Shown here piece by piece: positions 1 to 7,546 of a stretch of 17,412 nt of DNA. The stretch is from positions 1-17,412 of the forward strand of contig DFJS01000070.1 of assembly GCA_002373165.1 (NCBI GenBank). The letters run 5' to 3'. Made by a program: the position numbers and the translations under genes. The first letter of the stretch is position 1, and each line of letters starts with the position of its first letter. Origin of the DNA: Ruminococcus sp. UBA3665. GTDB taxonomy: Bacteria > Bacillota > Clostridia > Oscillospirales > Ruminococcaceae. The notes below the pieces were generated by a model, which had not been told where the DNA came from, ran no database searches, and saw only the letters and a program-made list of their open reading frames with translations.

Positions 1-1264
1 CGCCGATTTCCACATCTTTCAGAGAAATCTTATCAATGCTGGTGACGATCAGTTTCGCGCCCGGAAGCTCTTCCGATCCGCTGACTGCTTTCTTGCTGAT
101 GGCAACTGTGATTGCTTCATCCACAAGAACAAGCGTTCCGTCTTCGGCGATATAATTCTTGCCGCTGTATTTCACATTGGTGACCTGGCCATCTGTTACA
201 TCGAAAGTGATTTCAGTTGTAACCAGATAACCGTTCGGAGCTGCTTCTTCTGTCAGAACGTAGGAGCCGTTTTTCAGATTTTTGATTTCTGAAGCACTGG
301 TTCCGGAAACCCATGCGATTGCCTTGCCCACGCTGTTCATTGAGGATGCGCCTTCGCCCGGAGTAACCATACCGGGTTCAAATATAATTGCATTTCCGTC
401 TGCATCCTTGCCGGTCAGTTTCAGACTTGCGCCCGGAACTTCTTTTCCGCCGACATCCTGTTTGGAAATTTTTACGGATGCAATTCTGGCATCATTTACA
501 GTAATATTATTATCGACTACTACATAATAACCATTTTCGGCATGATCTGCATCAGTTTCGTTTTTGATTACAGTTACAGCACCATCAGTAATAGTGAATT
601 CCAGTTTGGAATTGATTACTTTGTAGAGCTGATTGCCGGATGTAAAATCAGTACCAGTTTCCTCGAATGTATATTTACCATCGGGAAGTTTGCTGAGTAC
701 AGTTTCTGCATCGCCGGACTGGAATGTGATTACTGACTTATCAGCTTCTGTTGTTTTAGTCAGATCAAAATTCTTGCCATTGCGTGTTGCTGTGACATTA
801 GTCAGATCCTGATTTTCTTCTGCTGTCAGTTTGAGCTGTGCGCCGGAGATTTCTTCTGTACCAGCGACTGCTTTTTTGCTGATAGTCAGATCGACAGTTT
901 CATCTGTCATAACAATCTGATTATTTTTATATTCCGTGACATTTTTTCCATCCACAATAACTTCTATAATTTCTTGGTTTTCTATCGTAAATTGAATATC
1001 TGTTGCTTTTTTATAACCAGCCGGAGCAATTTCCTCATGCAGAGTATAAGTTCCGTCTGGCAGACCTTTAATAGAAGATGCTGTCGTACCGGATTTCCAC
1101 ATGATAGATTTTTCATTAATCTCAATCAGTTCTGCGCCTGTACCGGCAACAAACTGTTCGACACTGAATGTAACACCTTTGTTGTCTCTGTCTATACCGG
1201 ACAGTGTCAGCACTGCGCCGGGAACTTCTTTGCCGCCGGCATCCTGTTTGGAAAATTTAAATGT
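1..1264 (-). repeat. Tandem duplication of a two-domain (A-B-A-B) CnaB-like unit, period about 262 residues
   Basis: Within the surface protein, domain 1 (from residue ~671) and domain 3 (from ~933) share SKQDxGGKEVPGA, a W-x-SGT segment and an E-E-x-A-P-x-G-Y strand. Domain 2 (from ~795) and domain 4 (from ~1056) share ISKKAVxGxEExxGAxL. The putative isopeptide lysines lie at 676, 800, 938 and 1061, so A-to-A spacing is 262 and B-to-B spacing is 261 residues (about 786 bp). DNA similarity is visible too: the segment near 1218-1258 closely matches the one near 432-472. The second B copy is cut by the window edge, so the number of units is unknown. Confidence 0.8.
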
Positions 1265-3274
1265 TTCCTCAGCATCCAGTTCGCTGTAAACGAAGTGCCA
1301 TTCGCCGTTGGGATTTGCGACAAAACCATCGCTGATCAGCCAGCCTGTGCTGGTAGCAGTGATTTTTGTAATGGAAGTTTCCTGCGGAATCAGGAAAATG
1401 CCGGCAGCCTCGCCAAGATTAACAGCTGTCAAAGAAGTAAGATTATACACCATATGACGAGTTAACCGGTCGAGCCACTGGTTAGTAGGTGTATTGAAAT
1501 CACCATCAGAAGCAGAATGGCCATTCTGATGACTGCCGTCTGTCAGATTGCCGTCTTCGTCATAAATTTCGACGGTCATTCTGCCGATTTTATCGATTTC
1601 AGTAATTTCATCAAAATTAAAGACATAGGTCTGATTTTCTTTTTTCTTGATTAATACTTTGTCATCAAGCAGACCATTGCGCATTTCTGACAGAGTATCG
1701 CCGTCGATATAAACTGTTACATTATCCGGCAGTGTTGTAGTATCAATTACAACAAAATTGTCCTTGATTTTGACGGGTGTAACAGTGGCCTCATGTTTCA
1801 GCAGGTCGGCCGAGATCTGTTCCATATGCTGGATGATAGGTTCAATCACATCTTCTGTCATTTCATCCGGCGTATTGAGTTCAATTGTAACAAAATCTCT
1901 TTCATCTTTCAGGCGTTCTTCATCATCCACATGCAGAACGGCCTCATTATTATTATGAGAAGTACCGATAAAGATTTTGCCTTTTGGGTCTGATTCGGGG
2001 CCATAGCGTTCTGTATCCGGAGTAATTGTAGTTTTATCTTTACTAATATCCAGATCGGCAAAATTAGCCACATAGAAATCGCCGCAGGTATCGGCAGTCA
2101 GGTCAGGTTCAATTGCAGCCCCGTTTGACTGGTAATAATTTGCAGCAAAGTTTGTCTGTGCATGGATAATCTGTTCAAATCTGTCGGCAGTAATACCATA
2201 ATAAAGGCCGTCTCCGAGGATTTCTTTAAAATCATAATCATCAGAAGCAGAAGCTAGTGTAAAATTAATGGTATTTGTATAAGCCGTTACGGGAGGATCA
2301 GTAGCTTTTTCTTCTTTTTCCTGCCCCAGATACTGAATCTGATAGCCCTTGAATGTAGCTCCCTCTTTCAGTTCCACACAGTTGGTACTGCTTAACAGAT
2401 TATTGGCATTCAGTGTCTGATCGCCCTGAAAAATCTGTGCTGTCACGCTTACTTCATTACCGGTATAGCGTTCACTGCGGAGCAGATCTCCGTTGCCGTC
2501 CATCCAGTTATGAGTAGAAGCAGTCTGAATGGGGATAGTAATACTATCGGCATTTTTGGCAGTAATTGCCTGATAATAATACGTATCTCCTGTAGTCTGA
2601 TGTTTTACTGTCAATAAAAGATATAAGTGGTCGGCTTCTGTAATTGTGACAGGCTGATCGAAATTAAGCTGCAAATCATATTCTACAATTGCTTTTACAA
2701 TAGAAAATGTAATATGATTTTTTACAGAAGTATCCGGAGTCTTGAACTTATATCCAGGGATAGTACGTGAAGCCTTGGCAGCATCCTGACAGTCTTTATA
2801 CGTATCCAGCCAGATACCGTTGTTCAGGGTGCAGTAAATATCTACCTGATAGCTGTAGTCTTCTGTACCGTACTGGAAATGCTCTGTTTTGTCAGAGCCG
2901 TCCTCGCCAAATGCATAGAAACTATCCTGACTAAATACTAAAGTAGTAGAGGCTTTTTTCAGTGCATCTTCTTCGGACATATTAGCGTCTGTTTTTTTAG
3001 GGTCAAAGTTTACCAGATTCCAGGCCACGGGGTTTTCTTCGCCGTTTTTCTTCAAAGTTGCCAGTGCAAAGAATTTGCCGCTGACACCGTCTGAAACGGG
3101 TGCAAGCGTTTCGCCGTCATAGTCATAGAAATTAATTTCTGTGCTGTAATTGACGGGATCGCCTTCATTTGCCCGTACAGGGACAGAGCCGATCGAGCCG
3201 GTAAAACTCATCATGGCCATCATGACAGAAGTCAGTCCGCTGAGTAATCTTTGTCCTAAGGTCTTTTTTACCAT
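1..3274 (-). CDS. Large secreted adhesin-like surface protein with CnaB/SpaA-type isopeptide domains (partial, C-terminus beyond the left edge)
   Basis: An uninterrupted frame runs from ATG at 3274 to the left edge (about 1091 codons). The start MVKKTLGQRLL follows an SD (GGAAGG, about 3280-3287). Residues 1-35 form a Sec signal peptide: Lys/Arg n-region, hydrophobic SGLTSVMMAMMSF core, likely cleavage after VRA (35/36). Residues ~36-400 match no family I recognise. Residues ~400-665 resemble the choice-of-anchor A / pAdhesive_15 domain: beta-rich, GKIFIG, VVYNL-like and GIFLIPQ segments, ending GEWHFVY; this is moderate confidence. From ~671 come prealbumin-fold CnaB/SpaA-type domains, four visible, the last cut. 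Each begins with an (I/F)SK strand, and the three complete ones hold an E-E-x-(A)P-x-G-Y-like strand and an Asp-containing last strand. Family knowledge: such domains form Lys-Asp/Asn isopeptide bonds that stiffen adhesins and pilins. A sortase motif cannot be seen because the C-terminus is missing. It has its own promoter and follows the HAD gene's terminator, so it is probably independent of the Ter cluster. Confidence 0.9.
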   Translation of the reverse strand, partial: MVKKTLGQRLLSGLTSVMMAMMSFTGSIGSVPVRANEGDPVNYSTEINFYDYDGETLAPVSDGVSGKFFALATLKKNGEENPVAWNLVNFDPKKTDANMSEEDALKKASTTLVFSQDSFYAFGEDGSDKTEHFQYGTEDYSYQVDIYCTLNNGIWLDTYKDCQDAAKASRTIPGYKFKTPDTSVKNHITFSIVKAIVEYDLQLNFDQPVTITEADHLYLLLTVKHQTTGDTYYYQAITAKNADSITIPIQTASTHNWMDGNGDLLRSERYTGNEVSVTAQIFQGDQTLNANNLLSSTNCVELKEGATFKGYQIQYLGQEKEEKATDPPVTAYTNTINFTLASASDDYDFKEILGDGLYYGITADRFEQIIHAQTNFAANYYQSNGAAIEPDLTADTCGDFYVANFADLDISKDKTTITPDTERYGPESDPKGKIFIGTSHNNNEAVLHVDDEERLKDERDFVTIELNTPDEMTEDVIEPIIQHMEQISADLLKHEATVTPVKIKDNFVVIDTTTLPDNVTVYIDGDTLSEMRNGLLDDKVLIKKKENQTYVFNFDEITEIDKIGRMTVEIYDEDGNLTDGSHQNGHSASDGDFNTPTNQWLDRLTRHMVYNLTSLTAVNLGEAAGIFLIPQETSITKITATSTGWLISDGFVANPNGEWHFVYSELDAEETFKFSKQDAGGKEVPGAVLTLSGIDRDNKGVTFSVEQFVAGTGAELIEINEKSIMWKSGTTASSIKGLPDGTYTLHEEIAPAGYKKATDIQFTIENQEIIEVIVDGKNVTEYKNNQIVMTDETVDLTISKKAVAGTEEISGAQLKLTAEENQDLTNVTATRNGKNFDLTKTTEADKSVITFQSGDAETVLSKLPDGKYTFEETGTDFTSGNQLYKVINSKLEFTITDGAVTVIKNETDADHAENGYYVVVDNNITVNDARIASVKISKQDVGGKEVPGASLKLTGKDADGNAIIFEPGMVTPGEGASSMNSVGKAIAWVSGTSASEIKNLKNGSYVLTEEAAPNGYLVTTEITFDVTDGQVTNVKYSGKNYIAEDGTLVLVDEAITVAISKKAVSGSEELPGAKLIVTSIDKISLKDVEIG

Positions 3275-3334
3275 ACAATTCCTTCCTTTCTATAAAATAT
3301 TTGTGAACCTGTGCAACGACAGGACCATATTGTT

Positions 3335-3363
3335 ATTATAGCATAAAATTGTCAAAAATTCAA
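3335..3363 (-). promoter_or_regulatory. Sigma-A-type promoter of the surface protein gene
   Basis: On the minus strand, TTGAAT (3358-3363) and TATAAT (3335-3340) are separated by exactly 17 bp, with TGC directly before the -10 giving an extended -10. Initiation near 3328 leaves a leader of about 55 nt. The leader holds a small CCTGT/ACAGG stem (3308-3323) whose role is unclear. The A/T-rich stretch upstream (3364-3487) shows no gene. Confidence 0.7.
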
Positions 3364-3487
3364 GGGCTTTATATCAGCTTTTCTTTTTCTTATAGTAGAT
3401 TTTTTTCTTTTCAAATTGTTTATTTTGTACAAACAGGCATTAATAGCAGTCAATTTATTACGTGTTATTACTAAAAGTATATGAAGC

Positions 3488-3521
3488 AAAACAAAAATAC
3501 AGCTCTGTTACAGAGCTGTAT
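3488..3521 (-). terminator. Intrinsic terminator at the end of the Ter-linked module; contains the HAD gene stop codon
   Basis: A perfect 11-bp stem (3497-3507 with 3511-3521) has a 3-nt loop and is followed on the minus strand by a T-rich tract (TTTTTGTTTTG, down to 3488). The loop trinucleotide at 3508-3510 is the TAA stop codon of the HAD gene, so the last codons of that gene encode one arm of the hairpin. Confidence 0.85.
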
Positions 3522-4224
3522 TCAGGACAAACTTTAGAACATAAGCGGCAAAATCGGTCTGACTCTCACGGAAAACAGCAATATCGGCCTGTTTCAGCAT
3601 AGGCAGATCTATTTCACTGTCTCCGGCAGCGATGATAATATCCGGCTGCCAGAATGCCGCAAATTTTTTCAGAGCAGTTCCTTTATCCGAACCCGGCGAA
3701 AAGAAATACAGTTTTCTGCCGGTACGGAATCCCGGCAAGGATGTCAGCACAGTATATTCTTTCAGGCAGAGTTCAGCAGTCTGGGCAGTTTCGCAGGCAC
3801 AGGCAAGGAACATGCTGTCCGCAAAGGCCACATGCCGGAAACGATGATCTTTCAGAAATATCTTTTCCAGCCGCTGGAATTCCGGAATATCAGCAAGTAT
3901 TTTTTCCTGTGATTCTGCAAGCCATTCCTGTTCCGGAACATCCTGCTTTAATAAAATACATCCGTTTGCCGCAAGTGCAAATTCCGGGCGGAAATTATCC
4001 GGAAAGAAAATTCTCTGATACTGTGCGATTGTTCTGGTTGTGACGGGCAGAAAACAGATATTTTTCTGTTTTATCACATTCCGGAACAGAGCCGCCGCTT
4101 CCGGCGATATGAAACTCTGTTCCCGTTCCTGATAATATTCTGTACAGATATCTGATTCTGATTTTTTCTGATACGAGTGAATCAAAGTATTATCCAGATC
4201 AGAGGCAAATAAAATTTTTTTCAT
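3508..4224 (-). CDS. HAD-superfamily phosphatase of the Ter biosynthetic module
   Basis: Predicted cytosolic HAD hydrolase of 238 residues, probably removing phosphate from a small molecule made by the neighbouring PRTase genes; the substrate is unknown. Visible motifs: motif I DLDNTL (nucleophile D9 and acid/base D11), motif II Thr in PVTTRT (60-65), motif III Lys in SDKG (K181), motif IV GDSEID (201-206). The layout, with the cap between motifs II and III, resembles the Cof / sucrose-phosphatase-like (IIB) group. I chose ATG at 4224 over an in-frame start at 4281 because TAAGGA at 4233-4238 gives an SD about 9 nt upstream. The longer form would overlap the preceding gene and add 19 residues before the usual N-terminal MKK-hydrophobic-DxD strand. 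The start lies 11 nt after the upstream stop, so translation is probably coupled. HAD proteins are recurrent partners in this Ter-associated set. Confidence 0.88.
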   Translation of the reverse strand: MKKILFASDLDNTLIHSYQKKSESDICTEYYQEREQSFISPEAAALFRNVIKQKNICFLPVTTRTIAQYQRIFFPDNFRPEFALAANGCILLKQDVPEQEWLAESQEKILADIPEFQRLEKIFLKDHRFRHVAFADSMFLACACETAQTAELCLKEYTVLTSLPGFRTGRKLYFFSPGSDKGTALKKFAAFWQPDIIIAAGDSEIDLPMLKQADIAVFRESQTDFAAYVLKFVLNTAL

Positions 4225-4235
4225 ACTCAAAATCC

Positions 4236-5285
4236 TTACTGATCGGCCAGATGCCGGATCAATCCGCAGGCCCTGTAGCATTGCAGAGGGTATACTTCTA
4301 CGGGTATATTTTTTTCCGCGGCCAGCTGATAGATATGTCCCAGATGGGCAGTATCTTCCAGACTGTGAACCAGAATTTTCCAGGGAATGCGCCGCAGCAG
4401 AACTCTGGTTGCTTCGCCGATGCCGGGCTTGACAAGATTGATATCTTCCATGCCGAAAGTTTCTGCAATCGTTCTTGTTTCAGCAGCAGCATCCGCTGAC
4501 GGAGGGCTTTCCGAAACGGGCAGCAAAGAAAAATCGAAATATTTTTCTATCTCTGTCAGGAATTTTTCTGTCAGATCTATCTGCTCGAATTCCTGATAAT
4601 ACATTGCTCCGTGAAAATCCGTTTTCCGGATGATGTCTTTTCGATAGAATGTCCGGCTGATCAAACCGGAAACGGTAGAATTCAGGCAGGAACTTGCTAT
4701 CAGAAAATCCTCATAAGTACCGCATTTTCCGGCGATATGCGCCGGATCGGACAGAACGGCAAGCAGGGGGTCTATTGCAGGATAGTCCTGCATTGCTTCC
4801 AGAAGCGTTTTCTGAATTGCACCTTTTCCTGTCCAGCCGTCTACAAACTGAATGCTTTCCGGCGCGTGGCGGTCTAAAATATAATCCACGGCATTTCTGT
4901 CGATTCCTCTGCCCCGGATAATCGAAATAGTATAATGCTGTATTATTACATGATGCCGCTTTTCCAGATAGCGTTTCAATAAAATGCCGATAGGGGTACC
5001 GGCTCGCGCCAGTGAGACAAGCACTGTATTTTCGCCTTTTTCCTGAAAAATTTTCTCTGCCAGAATGCCGACTGCTCTGGCAGTCAGAGGTGCATAGCGT
5101 TCCAGCGCATCAAAAAAAGTTTTCAGATACGCCTCCGAGGGAGCATGTTCACAGGGAAGCATTTCAGAATAATGCACACCCTGCTGAATATATTTTTCCC
5201 GTTCCTGATTTTCCAGTGGCTGCACCAGTCCTGTAATATCTTTCAGTAAAATTTCCACATCTTCAGGCGGATAGGAACTCCGCAT
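4236..5285 (-). CDS. StiP-type PRTase-like protein with C-terminal PELOTA-like RNA-binding domain
   Basis: This 349-residue protein matches what databases call 'cysteine protease StiP family' (formerly a DUF, also named PRTase_1), followed by a PELOTA_1-type domain. In the N-terminal part, VLVSLARAGTPIG (88-100) and FVDGWTGKGAI (147-157) look like nucleotide / PRPP-binding loops of a phosphoribosyltransferase fold; the second replaces the usual DDxxxTG with DGWTGKG. Residues ~280-349, from MEDINLVKPG to the end, form the PELOTA-like module (IPWKILVHSLEDTAHLG). Ter-system genomics (Anantharaman, Iyer, Aravind) placed this family in a module predicted to make a nucleoside-like compound, which fits its place beside a second PRTase. 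A protease role is doubtful. Start ATG at 5285: its SD AAGGGG lies in the last codons of the preceding gene, with only 4 nt between genes. Confidence 0.85.
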   Translation of the reverse strand: MRSSYPPEDVEILLKDITGLVQPLENQEREKYIQQGVHYSEMLPCEHAPSEAYLKTFFDALERYAPLTARAVGILAEKIFQEKGENTVLVSLARAGTPIGILLKRYLEKRHHVIIQHYTISIIRGRGIDRNAVDYILDRHAPESIQFVDGWTGKGAIQKTLLEAMQDYPAIDPLLAVLSDPAHIAGKCGTYEDFLIASSCLNSTVSGLISRTFYRKDIIRKTDFHGAMYYQEFEQIDLTEKFLTEIEKYFDFSLLPVSESPPSADAAAETRTIAETFGMEDINLVKPGIGEATRVLLRRIPWKILVHSLEDTAHLGHIYQLAAEKNIPVEVYPLQCYRACGLIRHLADQ

Positions 5286-5289
5286 AAAA

Positions 5290-6399
5290 TCACCCCTTAA
5301 TCAGAATTTTTTCAGAATCCGGAAACAGAACGCTGATTTTTTCCATAGCCTGTTCTGTATCGGCCTTGCTGTCCGTAACAATCAGGACGGTTTCAGCAGA
5401 TATATCTGTATTATAGATATATGTTTTTCTGGAAGCATCATAAAAGCTTGGAAGAGCATATCCTTTCCGGATAGGATAATTTTCTTCCTGACAAATGCCG
5501 ATCGGGCTTCTGGTCGTGGCATGACTGGCAACGGAAAAGCCTTTTGTTCTCAGCAATTCGCCCAGCAGCAGCGCAGGATACATACATTCCTCTGTGCCCA
5601 GCACAAGAATTTTTTTCTTTTCTGCAATCTGTGTTCTGATTTCTTCATATACAGCTTTTATAAAATCCTGATAAGCCTGATGATATTCCTGCACAGGATG
5701 CAGTTTCCGGCTTTCCGGAAGTCTGTTTCTTGAAATCACACAGCGATAGGGCATTTTTTCCGAAAAAGGCATTTCTTCCGGTGCCGTAACCTGAAAATGC
5801 TCCACCTGACTGGTATAATCCAGATGCTCCAGTTTACAGAGGCACTCACAGAAAATATTTTCCTGTTCAAGCAGTTTCAGATTTTCTTCTGAAACTCTGT
5901 TAATGACAGAAGCCGCAATGAATTTTGCATTCTGATAAACAGGAAGCTCCCGGCGAATTTGTTCGGCCATATTCCGGATTGTTTTTCCGGTTGAAATTTC
6001 ATCATCGATTAAAATAATTTCCTGTGTTTCGGGCAGATCGCCGGAAAGATATAATTTTTGTTCGATGGCATGGCTGTGTTCTTCTTTGAAGTTCAGGCAG
6101 CTGCCCTCCAGCGTTTCCCTTGTCGTATGCAGAAACCGGACTTCTGCCGGAAACTGCATTGCTGCATGAGCGGCAATTGCCGTTGCTGTTTCTGCAAACC
6201 CGATAATCAGCTTTGCGGAAGGATATGCTTTTACAAGATTTTTTCCGAGTGTTTCCATCATGTTGAGTGCTTTTTCCGGACTGACGGCCAGATGCTTGGC
6301 CTGTAAAGGATTTACCAGCAGATAGCTTCGTTTTGTATTATGATAACGCTTTGCCAGCCGGAACAGTTCATGCTCCTGAAATGTTTCTTTCAATGCCAA
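5290..6399 (-). CDS. Phosphoribosyltransferase (PRTase_2) with C-terminal TRSP domain
   Basis: Predicted cytosolic type I PRTase of 369 residues. The PRPP loop IILIDDEISTGKT (128-140) is a clear hhhhDDExxTGKT motif. Upstream elements GFAETATAI (67-75) and RFLHTTRE (88-95) match the Ter-associated PRTase_2 family. The C-terminal ~110 residues hold the TRSP domain, with its name-giving motif at 296-299 (ATTRSPIG) and a conserved acidic strand near TEECMYPALLLGE (269-281). By family knowledge it should transfer a base or base-like group to PRPP; acceptor and product are not known. The start is a TTG at 6397-6399: a strong SD (GGGAGGA) lies about 8 nt upstream and no ATG is suitably placed. The gene follows the CitE-like gene by 21 nt and precedes the StiP-type gene by 4 nt, so it sits inside a tight operon. 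Confidence 0.88.
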   Translation of the reverse strand: MALKETFQEHELFRLAKRYHNTKRSYLLVNPLQAKHLAVSPEKALNMMETLGKNLVKAYPSAKLIIGFAETATAIAAHAAMQFPAEVRFLHTTRETLEGSCLNFKEEHSHAIEQKLYLSGDLPETQEIILIDDEISTGKTIRNMAEQIRRELPVYQNAKFIAASVINRVSEENLKLLEQENIFCECLCKLEHLDYTSQVEHFQVTAPEEMPFSEKMPYRCVISRNRLPESRKLHPVQEYHQAYQDFIKAVYEEIRTQIAEKKKILVLGTEECMYPALLLGELLRTKGFSVASHATTRSPIGICQEENYPIRKGYALPSFYDASRKTYIYNTDISAETVLIVTDSKADTEQAMEKISVLFPDSEKILIKG

Positions 6400-6420
6400 T
6401 GAAAATTCCTCCCTGCGTTT

Positions 6421-7437
6421 TTATTTTGCGGAATAATAATACTGCGATTCTCCGGAAACAACCGGTTTGATTTTCTCATGATTTACGCCGTACAGATCGC
6501 CCAGAATTTTGATTCTTTCTGCCCATTTTCCGTGACATTTCAATTCATTCATGCGCGAACCGCCGAATCCTTTCTGCACAGCTTTCTGCGATTCATTCCA
6601 GTTCAGAATGCGGCAGGCATCACGATAATCTTCTTCAGAAACTTTCAGACTTTCCCAGATCAGCGGCAGCTGTGTCGGATGAATGGCCGTCTTGCCGATA
6701 AAGCCGTTGAGTCTGTCGAGTGCAAGTTCTTTTTTCATGCCCTGCATCCAGAGCGTATCCTGTGTGCCGAAATATTCCCAAACCGGCGCAGAGACAATAA
6801 AATCTCCGGAGAAGCAGTTCAGGATATCTGCAAGAATATCCCGTATCATGGCGATCTGATAAATATTTTCCTCCTGCGAGCGGCGCAGACCGTAAAGATT
6901 GCAGAAATCATTTCCGCCTGTGCGGACGTTCAGAATCAAATCACTGTTCTGCATGAGTGCTTTGTGAATTAAACTTAATTCCTGCTGACGGGTTGATAAA
7001 TCTGCAATGGCACGGCTTTCGAGAATCGGCATTGCATAGACTGTATGATCAGATTCACTGTTGATATTCTGCAATGCGGAGAGCCAGGCATCTGCATTGG
7101 AAGAATCGAATTTAGGAAGAATAAAGCCGGTCAGAATCTCTCTGCTTTGGCCGAGTAAATTCCAGATATGCAGAAGATGTTCCGCTGAACGAACCCGGAT
7201 AAACAGCAGAGGGAAATCAGCTCTTTGTCCGGCGAACAGATCTTCAAATGTACAGCACAGAATCTGTTCGGCTTCCGAAAGCGCACTGTCCAGAACAGAA
7301 TCTTCCAGACAGAATGCCACACTTGTCAGATAAGGGATTGTTTTATGAATAATTTTATCCGCGATTCCCTGCTGAACTGCCGGCATATACAGCAGACCGC
7401 CGACATGATAGGCGAGGTTATTTTTTTCCTGATTCAT
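6421..7437 (-). CDS. HpcH/HpaI aldolase - citrate lyase beta (CitE)-like C-C bond lyase of the Ter module
   Basis: Predicted TIM-barrel lyase/aldolase of 338 residues in the CitE-like branch found in Ter operons (C-C_Bond_Lyase). Visible family motifs: LYMPA (16-20), acidic metal or substrate site CLEDSV (43-48), the RVR strand (81-83), LPKFD (107-111), PILES (137-141), RTGGNDF (172-178) and GFIGKTAIHPTQL (245-257), the last being the CitE GK-x-x-IHP-x-Q signature. Enzymes of this fold cleave or form C-C bonds, often using CoA thioesters or 2-oxo acids with Mg2+; this one's substrate is unknown. Start ATG at 7437 has a GGAG SD about 9 nt upstream. It is the first gene of the four-gene enzyme set and is preceded by an intrinsic terminator, so it needs read-through or its own weak promoter. 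Confidence 0.88.
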   Translation of the reverse strand: MNQEKNNLAYHVGGLLYMPAVQQGIADKIIHKTIPYLTSVAFCLEDSVLDSALSEAEQILCCTFEDLFAGQRADFPLLFIRVRSAEHLLHIWNLLGQSREILTGFILPKFDSSNADAWLSALQNINSESDHTVYAMPILESRAIADLSTRQQELSLIHKALMQNSDLILNVRTGGNDFCNLYGLRRSQEENIYQIAMIRDILADILNCFSGDFIVSAPVWEYFGTQDTLWMQGMKKELALDRLNGFIGKTAIHPTQLPLIWESLKVSEEDYRDACRILNWNESQKAVQKGFGGSRMNELKCHGKWAERIKILGDLYGVNHEKIKPVVSGESQYYYSAK

Positions 7438-7463
7438 GATAATATTCTCCGCTATTCTATAAA

Positions 7464-7499
7464 ATCAAAATAAATCAGGCCTTTGCAGACCTGATTTAT
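7464..7499 (-). terminator. Intrinsic terminator between the AAA-TerD gene and the biosynthetic module
   Basis: A 10-bp perfect stem (7470-7479 with 7490-7499) with a 10-nt loop is followed on the minus strand by TTTTGATTTT. It lies between the AAA-TerD stop (7571) and the CitE-like start (7437), inside a codirectional cluster. It therefore probably acts as a partial terminator or attenuator rather than a full cluster boundary. Confidence 0.7.
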
Positions 7500-7525
7500 G
7501 ATAACATAAACAGATAAAATATAAA

Positions 7526-7546
7526 ACAGAATTAAATTAAATCTGT
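7526..7546. repeat. 21-bp imperfect dyad in the gap before the biosynthetic module
   Basis: The sequence acagaattaaattaaatctgt is a near-perfect inverted repeat: 9 of 10 position pairs are complementary, around a single central base. It lies 24 nt after the AAA-TerD stop and 27 nt before the terminator hairpin. It could be an operator for a dimeric regulator, or an AT-rich hairpin acting with the adjacent terminator, since TTTATATTTT follows on the minus strand. In such AT-rich DNA, chance is a real possibility. Confidence 0.4.

Noticed and set aside
974..1465. Open frame on the plus strand within the surface-protein region
   Set aside because: It is antisense to the continuous minus-strand adhesin frame, lacks an SD and a recognisable domain, and is Cys-rich as expected of shadow frames.
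3275..3507. Small gene or RNA in the gap between the HAD gene and the surface-protein gene
   Set aside because: Apart from the terminator, the promoter and a 5-bp leader stem, the sequence is AT-rich without an SD-supported frame or a stable fold.
4225..4281. Upstream in-frame start for the HAD gene adding 19 residues
   Set aside because: It would overlap the preceding gene and has no SD, whereas ATG 4224 has AAGGA at good spacing and begins right at the conserved first beta strand.
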